Shown here one piece after another: positions 13,456 through 20,888 of a stretch of DNA of 20,888 bases. This stretch comes from a virus: positions 1 to 20,888 of the IMG/VR virus record IMGVR_UViG_3300025000_000472. One strand, 5' to 3'. The notes under the pieces are model-generated. The model made no database searches and had not been told where the DNA came from. It saw nothing but the letters and a program-made list of their open reading frames with translations. Every line of letters starts with the position of its first letter. The stretch's first letter is position 1. Position numbers and translations under genes: made by a program.

Positions 13456-14513
13456 TATTTCACCTTCAGTGTATACCAAGAATCAACGTCATCCGGCTTC
13501 GGTAACGGACGAGATGCGACACGGATCATCCTGGAATCATCACTTGTACTTGTCCACACCTTGGGAATTCTGGTGCCTTCATAGGTATGGAAATCTTGAT
13601 CGCTCTGCTCAACCTGCGTTACGGCCCCATAAAGCATAGAGCCAAGATTAATGCGACCCATGATTAGGTGGTCATCAGGAATCATAGCAGTAGAAACTCC
13701 ATCATCATCGAGGAACCACTCATCATAGGTATAAAGCTCCAATCCTAATCCTGTTAGGGTACCAACATAGGTAACGCCATCCTCTTTAATCCTTGGCTTA
13801 ACATTAATCATGCCAATTGTCATATTGCGGACATCAAGTAACTTCTGGATTTTAGGATTATTAATAAACAAATCGACAACATTGCTGGCCATAACTACTA
13901 TATTGGGACTCATGCCAGTGGCCTTGATGATTTCAAGACGGATGCGCTTAAGATCTGCATACATATCGCAGGTTTCAGTATTCCAGGCATCTGCTCCAGA
14001 CAAAGTTTCTTTGTTGGTCAGGTTGAAATCAATCACATCTTCTACATAGTCATTACCGCCAACTTTATCTACCCACCCCTTGATTGTCGCTGTCCCACTT
14101 AAAAGTATCTGGCGACAGAGCCACTCTTCGCGGCGGGTAATCATCTCGTCCAACTCGGCGAGGTCAGCGGCCAAAAGTTCCATGGCCCTTTGCGCTGGGG
14201 TCCTTGTGCTATAGATGCTTTCTCCAAGCATACGATTGGTAATATCGTTTTTAGTAATCGGTCGCTGGGGAGCAACGTATGGCGTAGTGTAAGTGTCAGT
14301 ACGAAAGCCCTGACGATCAACAGTAATACCTCCCTTTGTTCTTGCCACAAAAGGGGCCATTTTGCGCTTACCTTTTTTAAAGTCAACGTCTACTTTTTCA
14401 GTAATAAAGGTAAGGGGGTTGGGGAAAAATGTGTCACGCAAAAAGGTACGTACAGGCAACATCTTTTCAATGGCCCGCAGCATTGTTCGGGTTTCATAAA
14501 TATTAATAGGCAA
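13455..14513 (-). CDS. Major capsid protein E (lambda gpE family, HK97 fold)
   Basis: A 352-residue major head protein of the phage_cap_E family, forming the icosahedral shell. Evidence: opening with MLRAIEKMLPVRTFLRDTFFP (residues 11-31, cited in part), VDVDFKKGKRKMAPFV, the TPYVAPQRPITKNDI segment near residues 76-90, a helical stretch with RRE-EWLCRQIL-SG (about 136-149), a PNIVVMASNVVDLFINN segment and a C-terminal MIRVASRPLPKPDD. Length matches lambda gpE (341 aa). Start is TTG at 14513 with a strong AAAGGAGGT eight bases upstream. A TTG start on what should be the most abundant virion protein is unusual but the upstream site is clear. It follows the decoration protein directly, as in lambda D-E. 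Confidence 0.95.
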   Translation of the reverse strand: MPINIYETRTMLRAIEKMLPVRTFLRDTFFPNPLTFITEKVDVDFKKGKRKMAPFVARTKGGITVDRQGFRTDTYTTPYVAPQRPITKNDITNRMLGESIYSTRTPAQRAMELLAADLAELDEMITRREEWLCRQILLSGTATIKGWVDKVGGNDYVEDVIDFNLTNKETLSGADAWNTETCDMYADLKRIRLEIIKATGMSPNIVVMASNVVDLFINNPKIQKLLDVRNMTIGMINVKPRIKEDGVTYVGTLTGLGLELYTYDEWFLDDDGVSTAMIPDDHLIMGRINLGSMLYGAVTQVEQSDQDFHTYEGTRIPKVWTSTSDDSRMIRVASRPLPKPDDVDSWYTLKVK

Positions 14514-14536
14514 ATTAGTTTACCTCCTTTACTTTC

Positions 14537-15187
14537 TTAGTAGGCTATATTATCGCTTAGGATAATGCCGAGTTTTCTAAGTGTTAATTCGTGGTCATCG
14601 GCAGTATCGTCGCCGCCAAACGTAAGCGCCTGGCGGTTGAAGTGTCCACTGGTGTAAGCCTCTACTACTACATCAGCATCCGTTGTATCTACTTCAGTAA
14701 CCAGCATACAGTCTGCCTCCTGACTGCCGTCCACATTGACATTATTTACTATCTTGAATTTGCCGCTACCCGCGGTTACCGTAATTGTGAATTTGTCTCC
14801 CGCGATAAAGTCAATGGCACCGTCGTTAATAGTGAAATTAATCGGCCCGACATAAGCAGTTCCCACCATAGCGTCATTCATACGTACACCATCCTGATCA
14901 ATAATCCGGAATGTGCCCCCGTTCTCGGCTGCGGTAATGCATTGTAGGGTGTAGGTGCCGAGCTTGGCCGCGGCACTGAGAGAGACTTCTGTAACAGTTC
15001 CGTTTCCGGTATTACCGGCATTGGCAGCCGGGCTCCCGATAGTCTTTGTGATTTTACCCAGAACCGTCCCGCGCTTGACGATGCCCTGACCAGTAAGTAA
15101 AGTAACTGCTTTAACTAATAAAGGGACGTCATTACTAGCAATAAGATTATCCGGAGTATAAGTATCAAGAGTACTGTTTAAATCCAT
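14537..15187 (-). CDS. Head decoration protein (lambda gpD-like) with inserted domain
   Basis: A 216-residue head decoration protein; trimers of such proteins stabilise the expanded capsid against internal DNA pressure. The two ends match the gpD-type fold: residues 1-50 include KAVTLLTGQGIVKRGTVLG, and residues 155-216 include VTEVDTTDADVVVEAYTSGHFN and the final RKLGIILSDNIAY. Lambda gpD is only 110 aa. The extra length is an inserted beta-rich domain at about residues 51-145 (VTEVSLSAAAKLGTYTLQ, ENGGTFRIIDQDGV, GDKFTITVTAG) that probably projects from the capsid surface. ATG at 15187 has AAAGGAGG upstream and overlaps the protease stop (TAATG). Confidence 0.9.
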   Translation of the reverse strand: MDLNSTLDTYTPDNLIASNDVPLLVKAVTLLTGQGIVKRGTVLGKITKTIGSPAANAGNTGNGTVTEVSLSAAAKLGTYTLQCITAAENGGTFRIIDQDGVRMNDAMVGTAYVGPINFTINDGAIDFIAGDKFTITVTAGSGKFKIVNNVNVDGSQEADCMLVTEVDTTDADVVVEAYTSGHFNRQALTFGGDDTADDHELTLRKLGIILSDNIAY

Positions 15188-16374
15188 TATTTGGCCCTCC
15201 TTTTGTTGGCGAATGCGGCAATGTCATCGACGGCAGCCGCCTGCTCGGCCTGTTTTTTCTCATCTTTAGTGCGCTGATCTTGTGGATTTGCGCCAAGGTT
15301 TTTCGCTCCAGAATCGTCGTTGTCTTTAATCAAATCTTCCATGTACTGACGTCCCTTTCCAGAATCTGCTCTAAGAGAATTAAACGCCAACTGCTCAGCT
15401 GTCATAGGCTCTGTGTACTTTGCCTTATTGACTAATTCCGGATTAATGATTTTGCTGATTTCATCAATGGCTTGGATGCGTTCACGTTCGGCTTTAGCGC
15501 CATCTATAACACCTTCCGCTTTTCCTGCTTCCCTGGCTGTAGTTTCTGCCTGTGCAACCAGATCGGGAAAAGCTTTCCTTAATTCTTCTACATTTTTAAT
15601 TTCCAATTTGGCGTCCTCCTTTGTTTGGTTTATCAAGCCACCAACTTTATGCGACGGAATGGGTACCTCAAAACTATCATCTCCTGATACAGCTAATAGT
15701 GATTGCTGTTTACCAGGAACAAAACCAAAACTTGGTATTTGTTTATCCTCAAATTGCCCAGAAGGATTTTTAAGAAAATTACGCATTTTATTAATAACTT
15801 CCGGAGGCAGTACCAGTGTACTATTTAAACTTGCAACTAACTGGTTATTTTCATCAAACATCACTTCATCAGCAAAGCCATATTCTACGGCCTGCTGAGC
15901 ATTGAGCCACGTCTCTTTATTCATCAAATCAAGAAGTTTCTCTTGCTCCATGCCTGTTTTGAGCATATAGGAATTCGCTATTGATATGTTATAATTCTTT
16001 AAAACTTCTGCCCTGTGCTCCATAGCCCGGTAATCACCGCTTGCACCAGAAGAAACATTATGCATCATAAATTGTGCAGTTGGTGAAATCATAACTTTTT
16101 TACCAGACATAGCAATTACACCGGCTGCACTTGCAGCCATACCAACAATTTTTACAGTAACGTTTCCTGTATAAGCTTTTAAGGCTGTGTATATTTCAGA
16201 TCCAGCGTATACGTCTCCGCCACCACTGTTAATCTCTACCTCTAAATCTTCTCCGTTAGCTTCGATTAACGCTTTTTCCACATCTTTAGGGCTAGTAGCT
16301 TCTATTCCAAACCATTCATAAATCCACTTAATATCACCAGAAACTATGGGACCCTTAATTTGTACCTTTGCCAT
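15187..16374 (-). CDS. ClpP-like prohead maturation protease with C-terminal scaffold
   Basis: A 395-residue head maturation protease. Residues 1-175 are a ClpP/S14-like domain: LEVEINSGGGDVYAGSEIY (44-62), the active-site strand VGMAASAAGVIAMSG with Ser82, QFMMHNVSSG with His105, and NKETWLNAQQAVEYGFADEV (152-171). The third catalytic residue is not certain; Glu154 aligns close to the region that carries Asp in ClpP. Residues about 255-395 are charged and helical and should be the internal scaffold around which the prohead assembles, removed by the protease itself. Start: the frame is open to 16428, but ATG at 16374 has AAGGCGGTGAC seven bases upstream and gives a family-like N-terminus, so it is preferred; the longer form would overlap the portal gene by 38 bases. 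Confidence 0.93.
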   Translation of the reverse strand: MAKVQIKGPIVSGDIKWIYEWFGIEATSPKDVEKALIEANGEDLEVEINSGGGDVYAGSEIYTALKAYTGNVTVKIVGMAASAAGVIAMSGKKVMISPTAQFMMHNVSSGASGDYRAMEHRAEVLKNYNISIANSYMLKTGMEQEKLLDLMNKETWLNAQQAVEYGFADEVMFDENNQLVASLNSTLVLPPEVINKMRNFLKNPSGQFEDKQIPSFGFVPGKQQSLLAVSGDDSFEVPIPSHKVGGLINQTKEDAKLEIKNVEELRKAFPDLVAQAETTAREAGKAEGVIDGAKAERERIQAIDEISKIINPELVNKAKYTEPMTAEQLAFNSLRADSGKGRQYMEDLIKDNDDSGAKNLGANPQDQRTKDEKKQAEQAAAVDDIAAFANKRRAK

Positions 16375-16390
16375 TATTGTCACCGCCTTT

Positions 16391-18448
16391 TTACTTAAGC
16401 CATAATGTATATCTGACTTCTTCGTCATCCTCAGAAGTCAACTCAAAACCGTGTTTCTCTGCTAAATGCCTTGATGCTTCATTGGAGGGGCTTGTTATCC
16501 AAAGTATTTTTTCAATATCAGATAACCTATCTGGTGCATCGCTAACTGCCTGCTCAATCATTTCATCAGCAATGCCTTGCCCGCGATAATCAGGATCGAC
16601 AGCAAAATTAAAATGACCCTTTTTACCCGTTGCTCTATTCTCAATAAAACCTACAGACTTACCATCTCTCTCAACGATATGCCTGTACTGAGCATCATCA
16701 TAAAAATATCTTGGTCCAAGTTCTGCTTTATCTTTCTTAGATAAAGTACTTATAACCTCGTTAACTTTATCAAGCTGGTCATTATTTGTGTCATTATTGC
16801 ATTTTTGTTTGACCTTTCCCAAAATACACGGAATATTTCTGTTTTCTGTAGCTATTTTATTAATTGCACCGACTATAGCGTTTTGTTGATCACCTTGCTG
16901 TAACAGCCCTGCCTTTTCCATCATGGTCCTTTCCAGTTCTAGCTGCTCAATGTTGCGGTCAAAATCCCCACCATTCATCTCCATGGTTTCGCGTTCCCTG
17001 GTTGAGAAGCAATTTTCCACCCGTTTCTGAGCAGCTATTACTTCCTTTACTGGGTCAAGCTGCCCAGGTGCCGGGCCATGCCACTCTGCTCTTGCCCAGG
17101 CCTTGGCTATTAGCGGGTCATTGAAAAACCCAGGGGCCACTATTCTCCCCCGGGCAACTGCTTCGGATAACCATAATTCATAAACAGGCTGACAGAAGTC
17201 TGTAGCAAACCATGTCCGGCGCATCCGAAATGATTTCCAGGCTTCAAGTAGTGCGGCGCGACTGGCAGAATAAGACGCTGTAAAGCTTTTCAACAACAGT
17301 TCATAAGGTATCTCCAGCGCGGCCCCGATGTGTCGTGACATAGCTGTGACAAAAGCATCAAAATTAACTGACGGCCTTTTAGGATCCGCAACTTCAATGC
17401 CGTACCCAGGCGGTAGTGAGTTAATTGTTCCTGCACCTAACTCAAAGTCGTTTGGATCTACGCTAATTTTTTCTTCTGGCTGGATAGCCTCGGCCAGTCC
17501 GAAGTCAGAAACTGGCGTTTCTCCCTCTTTGATAAACACGGAAAAAAATCCCGTGATAATGGCTGCCATTAACTCTGCTTCTGTATACCGACCAATCTGT
17601 TTAATATGCTCAAGCACTGGAGCTAGATACGGCACGCCGCGATACTGCTCACAGCGCTCAGAGTCCATGATCTGAAGTATGTTAGGTTGGCCTGTGCGTT
17701 GCCCAAAAGCTTCTACACGGTTCCACTCATACTTCCAATACGGGTTAGCTGGATCATAATTATAGTGACTTGCGATATGGTAGGCTACCACCGCACCATT
17801 ATCATCTATTTCGACACCGCTATAAATACGGTTGCCGTTATCTTTGTTTTTCCCCTGGATACCGTATAGAGAAAATGTGTCCGGCGTACTCACTCGGTCA
17901 GCCTCAAATAGATGTAGTCGAATAGAGTAAGGGAAGTATTGTTGCGGTTTTCCTTGCTTTATAGCTACCCACCCATCACCGTTTAACAGATTTGACATAA
18001 ACAAAATAGACTGCATCTCATAGAAATTATTTAGACGCAGGGCGTCACAGAATTTCGAATCTGCCCATACTGAGAACTCGCGTTCTGTATCCCTCTCCCA
18101 TCGATCCGCTTGCTCACGACTAATGCCTAGAAACTCATAATCAATTTTACCTTTCAATTTTAGACCAGCGCCGATGACATTTGTCCTAGGGGTAACGATA
18201 GCCGATCGGCCCAGGGCGCCGCCCATAAACAAATCTCTTGACCGCTGTCGAAGGGTATTTAGATTCATGTCGATATCAGCCTGGGGACTACTCGAACGGG
18301 CACGCCATCCCTTCATTGACTTTTTATGAACCGATGCGCCTGACTCAGAATAACCTGCGTTCATGAATTGCATTGTTTGTCGGGCTGCCTGACGCCTTAA
18401 GGCTTTTTCCGGTGCAAAAAAAGAGACTAATTTATCAACTACATTCAA
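16391..18448 (-). CDS. Portal protein (lambda family) with C-terminal GNAT-like acetyltransferase domain
   Basis: A 685-residue portal. Residues 1-515 are the lambda/gpB portal: VVDKLVSFFAPEKALRRQ opening, TLRQRSRDLFMGGALGRSAIV (65-85, partial), NVIGAGLKLKG, MSNLLNGDGWVAIK (151-164), EAELMAAIITGFFSVFIKE, and the GAALEIPYELLLKSFTASYSASRAAL block (375-400). It forms the dodecameric DNA channel of the capsid. After a linker (about 516-570), residues 570-685 look like a GNAT acetyltransferase: HFNFAVDPDYRGQGIADEM has the acetyl-CoA loop R622-x-x-G625-x-A627, and SNEASRHLAEKHGFEL (655-670) is motif B. No stop codon and no internal ribosome-binding site separates the parts. Lambda gpB is 533 aa, so the tail is extra. 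Start is TTG at 18448 with AGGTGGTGAGAT upstream. It follows the gpW-like gene. Confidence 0.9.
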   Translation of the reverse strand: MNVVDKLVSFFAPEKALRRQAARQTMQFMNAGYSESGASVHKKSMKGWRARSSSPQADIDMNLNTLRQRSRDLFMGGALGRSAIVTPRTNVIGAGLKLKGKIDYEFLGISREQADRWERDTEREFSVWADSKFCDALRLNNFYEMQSILFMSNLLNGDGWVAIKQGKPQQYFPYSIRLHLFEADRVSTPDTFSLYGIQGKNKDNGNRIYSGVEIDDNGAVVAYHIASHYNYDPANPYWKYEWNRVEAFGQRTGQPNILQIMDSERCEQYRGVPYLAPVLEHIKQIGRYTEAELMAAIITGFFSVFIKEGETPVSDFGLAEAIQPEEKISVDPNDFELGAGTINSLPPGYGIEVADPKRPSVNFDAFVTAMSRHIGAALEIPYELLLKSFTASYSASRAALLEAWKSFRMRRTWFATDFCQPVYELWLSEAVARGRIVAPGFFNDPLIAKAWARAEWHGPAPGQLDPVKEVIAAQKRVENCFSTRERETMEMNGGDFDRNIEQLELERTMMEKAGLLQQGDQQNAIVGAINKIATENRNIPCILGKVKQKCNNDTNNDQLDKVNEVISTLSKKDKAELGPRYFYDDAQYRHIVERDGKSVGFIENRATGKKGHFNFAVDPDYRGQGIADEMIEQAVSDAPDRLSDIEKILWITSPSNEASRHLAEKHGFELTSEDDEEVRYTLWLK

Positions 18449-18459
18449 TATCTCACCAC

Positions 18460-18696
18460 CTAAATATCCCTTAGGACAACACGCCTTGCCCGGTTTGCTG
18501 TGCTACCACTTGCCTTAGCTTCCAGTGTCTGAATATGGCCTTCTAGTTCTTTTATAGCAGAACGTATTTGCGCCAGGTCTGCACGTTTTAAGGAACGCGA
18601 ACCAATTGTATATTCTTGCCCGGTTAATACAGCCATTTCAGCTTGATGGTAAGCGGCAAGGCGGTCTTTGGCTATTTGAAGTCTGTCTGTGGACAT
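18460..18696 (-). CDS. gpW-like head-tail joining protein
   Basis: A 78-residue helical protein in the position of lambda gpW, between terminase and portal. The pattern RLAAYHQAEMAVLTGQEYTIG (about 11-31, cited in part), then LKRADLAQIRSAIKELEGHI and a basic RARRVVLRDI end follows the gpW scheme (helix, Gly-x-hairpin, helix with LxxxIxxLE). Lambda gpW is 68 aa. A Firmicute family of similar small proteins carries a DUF name (DUF6148), which may be the same fold. The protein seals the portal and provides the tail attachment site. The frame is open to 18831, but ATG at 18696 with GGTGAT upstream starts 14 bases after the terminase stop, so it is chosen. Confidence 0.85.
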   Translation of the reverse strand: MSTDRLQIAKDRLAAYHQAEMAVLTGQEYTIGSRSLKRADLAQIRSAIKELEGHIQTLEAKASGSTANRARRVVLRDI

Positions 18697-18709
18697 AAAA
18701 TCACCGTCT

Positions 18710-20584
18710 TTAATAATAATCGGAGGTTTTTTTGGCGCTTCCATAACGCTTTTTAGAGGTTTTACTCGCTGGTTTAGGACTGCCTTGCTGTCCGGAACCA
18801 ACCTCTTTAAGCCGTTTTTCCAGAGCCTCAAAGTTTGGCTTAAGTAAACTTAATGCTGCTAGGTTATAGACCCGCAGGTCTAAAGGCTCATTTCTTTTGT
18901 CTTTGGCTATGTTTTCCCATGCAGTTATTGTCCGACCCTTCTCTTTTCTTATGACCTGCTTCTCAGAAATTAAGCCTTTGAAATATATTTGGTCATATCC
19001 CCGCTCTTCTTGGAGTGGAAAGTGGCAATACTTCGGGCCAGGTTTTTTTATTTTTAGTCGCTGCATGGTAGACGTTTTCCCTGAGTCTACGCCAAGCATG
19101 ATTAGCGGCAGCTTATATTTATTATTTCTTGATATTTTATGTACCAGAGGTATTCCGGAACCGCCCTGGCCCTTAATCGGAAATACTCTTTTCTGCAATC
19201 TCTCACCGCAATACTTGTAAACCTCTTCTGTAAAGTGACCGCCTGAGTCAATGCAGGTACAAGCTATTACCAAACCGGTACTATCTGAAAAATTCCATAC
19301 CCTAGAAAGTTTATCATCCAACATAAGCCAAGTCTTTTTGTCGTCTGGCTTACCCCAGATGATACCTTTTTCAATTCCCCAAGATTCCTCTCCATGGCCC
19401 CAGCCGATTACCTCATATTCCAGCCTGTCATTCTGAGTATCAACGGCCATCGTGAGAATTAAGACGCCATCGGGGAGGTCGGCTTTATATTCTTCTCGCC
19501 GGTCAAGTAAGATGCTCTCGTCGTCAATTTCTCCACGCTCTTCCCATGTTTCGCCAAGGACAGTATTGACGAAAACCTTAAACCGTTCCGGGTCGTTCTT
19601 TGACTCTAAAAATTCCTGGATGATTCTTTTCCAGGAATACCAAGGCGACACAAAAGAGTTCATCCTAAAACTTCTAATACCGTTCTCTATGGCCATCGGA
19701 TTACCAGCAATCCACGTAGCCGGTAGTTTTTTCGCTGCGTATTCGTCGTATTCTGTTAGGCAGGAAGGGCAACGCCATTTTACATCGTTCACGGTATATA
19801 TTATTTTGCGGTTTTTTTCGTGCTTTTCGTAATCAAACTGAATGTCACGCAGTGTTATAAAGTGGTATTCTCCACAATGAACACATAGCACACACCATTT
19901 TTCCTGAGTGCCAACTTCATATTCTTGCTCTATCCTGGAAACTCCCTTTGTGGTAGGCGTAGAAACGAATATTTTTTTGCGATTCCAGAAGGTTGTTGTC
20001 CGTTTCTCAGCCAGGGCAATAGGATCGCCTTCACCACCGGCACTGTCGGGGTATCTGTCAACTTCATCAGCCAGTAGAACCCGAATAGGTCGACTGGCTA
20101 AACCAGCTGGACTATTTGCGCCACCCATAGCCAAAAATCCACCAGGAAAAACTTTCATCAAGATCGTGTTATTTAAGTCCCTAGTTTTTGAGTCAGCTAC
20201 CTTAACTGCCAGGGCTTCGGTATCGTTTATCATCGGTGTAATACGTCGCTTAGAATAATCCTGTGCTACTTCAATTGTTGGCTGAATCATCAATAGAGGA
20301 CCCGGATCAATATCTATGAAGTATCCTAAAGCGTTATTGATTATTTCCGACTTGCCCACCTGGGAACTGGACATAACAATAACTTTTTCAATCTTTGGGT
20401 CTGTGATACAATCCATTATCTCACGCTGATAGGGTGCCCTATCTGTACGCCATTGCCCTGGTTCTGCAGCATTTTCCGAAGACAACTTCCGGTACCGGTC
20501 GGCCCAATCGCTTATAGTGAGCTTTGGCGGAGGGGCTACCGTTTTAATTATTCTGCAATATAGTTTCGTCGTCTTCTTCTTCAA
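18710..20584 (-). CDS. Terminase large subunit (GpA family)
   Basis: A packaging ATPase-nuclease of the lambda GpA type (624 aa from this start). Residue numbers below count from TTG at 20584. Walker A-like SSSQVGKS at 72-79, Walker B VLLADEVDRY at 169-178, a zinc-ribbon made by C234-x2-C237 and C272-x2-C275, and nuclease-domain acidic residues in AVDTQNDRL (Asp382), CIDSGGH (Asp446) and EPLDLRVYN (Asp569). The N-terminal KLTISDWADRYRKLSSEN and EPGQWRTDRAPYQREIMD blocks are highly typical. It cuts concatemeric DNA at cos or pac sites and pumps it into the prohead through the portal. No ATG stands in the right place; TTG at 20584 is chosen because GGGGGTGAG precedes it by five bases. TTG at 20602 and GTG at 20593 are alternatives. 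The start overlaps the small subunit gene. Confidence 0.95.
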   Translation of the reverse strand: MKKKTTKLYCRIIKTVAPPPKLTISDWADRYRKLSSENAAEPGQWRTDRAPYQREIMDCITDPKIEKVIVMSSSQVGKSEIINNALGYFIDIDPGPLLMIQPTIEVAQDYSKRRITPMINDTEALAVKVADSKTRDLNNTILMKVFPGGFLAMGGANSPAGLASRPIRVLLADEVDRYPDSAGGEGDPIALAEKRTTTFWNRKKIFVSTPTTKGVSRIEQEYEVGTQEKWCVLCVHCGEYHFITLRDIQFDYEKHEKNRKIIYTVNDVKWRCPSCLTEYDEYAAKKLPATWIAGNPMAIENGIRSFRMNSFVSPWYSWKRIIQEFLESKNDPERFKVFVNTVLGETWEERGEIDDESILLDRREEYKADLPDGVLILTMAVDTQNDRLEYEVIGWGHGEESWGIEKGIIWGKPDDKKTWLMLDDKLSRVWNFSDSTGLVIACTCIDSGGHFTEEVYKYCGERLQKRVFPIKGQGGSGIPLVHKISRNNKYKLPLIMLGVDSGKTSTMQRLKIKKPGPKYCHFPLQEERGYDQIYFKGLISEKQVIRKEKGRTITAWENIAKDKRNEPLDLRVYNLAALSLLKPNFEALEKRLKEVGSGQQGSPKPASKTSKKRYGSAKKTSDYY

Positions 20585-20888
20585 TAATCTCACCCCCAGC
20601 AAACATGGCCGGGTCGTATTCGCTTAGCTCAGTCAGAGCTTCCAACAACTCTGTATTTATTATCTCGCTTATTTCAGCCAGATTCGTAACTCCAATAACT
20701 TTTGGAGATACCTTTTGTGGTATTGAAAGTATACGGGTTCTAAATGTCACCAACATATTAGTCATAACCAGTTCTATGTCGGCGGCATCATGCATCTGAT
20801 TTTTTAGTTTGGCCAGCTTTATCTCGGCCGTTTCACGCTTGGCTTTTTCGTGTAGGGCTTTCTCTTCCCAATACTGGGCTGTTGCTCC
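20544..20888 (-). CDS. Terminase small subunit (Nu1-like), C-terminal part; 5' end beyond window
   Basis: The frame stays open from the stop at 20544 to the right edge, giving 114 visible residues; the start and the N-terminal DNA-binding domain lie outside. The upstream residues (ATAQYWEEKALHEKAKRETAE then IKLAKLKNQM) form a charged helix. A methionine at 20795 could look like a start, but this continuation and the absence of a ribosome-binding site there show that it is internal. The MTNMLVTFRTRILSIPQK segment, the FRTRILSIPxK motif in particular, is typical of Nu1-type small terminase subunits, followed by an acidic C-terminus (EEEDDE) that should bind the large subunit. The gene ends 40 bases inside the large subunit gene, giving translational coupling. 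Confidence 0.85.
   Translation of the reverse strand, partial: GATAQYWEEKALHEKAKRETAEIKLAKLKNQMHDAADIELVMTNMLVTFRTRILSIPQKVSPKVIGVTNLAEISEIINTELLEALTELSEYDPAMFAGGEIIEEEDDETILQNN

Noticed and set aside
15413-15898. 161-codon open frame on the plus strand inside the protease gene
   Set aside because: It lies fully antisense to a strongly supported ClpP-like protease, has no family-like sequence and no good ribosome-binding site; it is a shadow of the real frame.
16375-16428. Longer protease form starting at 16428
   Set aside because: It would overlap the portal gene by 38 bases and add a non-conserved leader; ATG at 16374 has a clear ribosome-binding site.
16391-16740. GNAT-like part of the portal as a separate gene
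   Set aside because: The frame is continuous with the portal, there is no Met between residues 510 and 629, and I see no internal ribosome-binding site, so a fusion is the simpler reading.
20544-20795. 83-aa small terminase starting at the Met at 20795
   Set aside because: The frame continues open for 31 more codons to the window edge with typical small-terminase helix sequence, and no ribosome-binding site precedes that Met; the gene is truncated by the window instead.

Overview
The window is the late (structural) half of a prophage or temperate phage of a Gram-positive host. All 27 coding regions I accept lie on the minus strand, and transcription runs from the right edge to the left. The host looks like a Firmicute, probably Clostridia or Negativicutes. 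The reasons are strong AGGAGG/GGTGAT ribosome-binding sites on almost every gene, frequent TTG and GTG starts, a GC content that looks to be in the low-to-mid forties by eye, and a holin of the Clostridium/Bacillus phage_holin_4 type. I cannot name a species.

Layout, in order of transcription. DNA packaging and head: terminase small subunit (cut by the right edge), GpA-type terminase large subunit, gpW-like head-tail joiner, lambda-family portal with an acetyltransferase-like C-terminal domain, ClpP-like prohead protease/scaffold, gpD-like decoration protein, gpE-type major capsid protein. Connector and neck: an Asn/Glu-rich small protein, an FII-like attachment protein, a gpZ-like minor tail protein, a probable tail terminator, and an 86-aa unknown. 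Contractile tail: sheath, tube, tail assembly chaperone with a programmed -1 frameshift, tape measure. Baseplate: gpX, gpD, gpV, gpU, gpW/gp25, gpJ, gpI. Adsorption: a 632-aa tailspike-like fibre and an 89-aa unknown. After two tandem terminators come the lysis genes: holin and the first 28 codons of an amidase endolysin, cut by the left edge.

The head genes resemble lambda (GpA, gpW, portal, ClpP-like protease, gpD, gpE, FII, Z). The tail genes resemble P2/Mu (sheath, tube, E/E', X, D, V, U, W, J, I). The phage should therefore be a myovirus with a lambda-like capsid. Genes are packed with TAATG or ATGA overlaps or gaps of a few bases, so they form one translationally coupled late operon. 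No intergenic stretch exceeds 300 bases; the longest, 515-654, holds the two terminators.

The most notable items are the GNAT-like domain fused to the portal, and a complete P2-type frameshift cassette in the tail chaperone gene: a TTTTTTG heptamer, a downstream hairpin, and an extension ORF ending directly at the tape measure start. I found no defence system, CRISPR array, tRNA, transposon or integrase here. Apart from the portal fusion, I see nothing that looks like an undescribed system.
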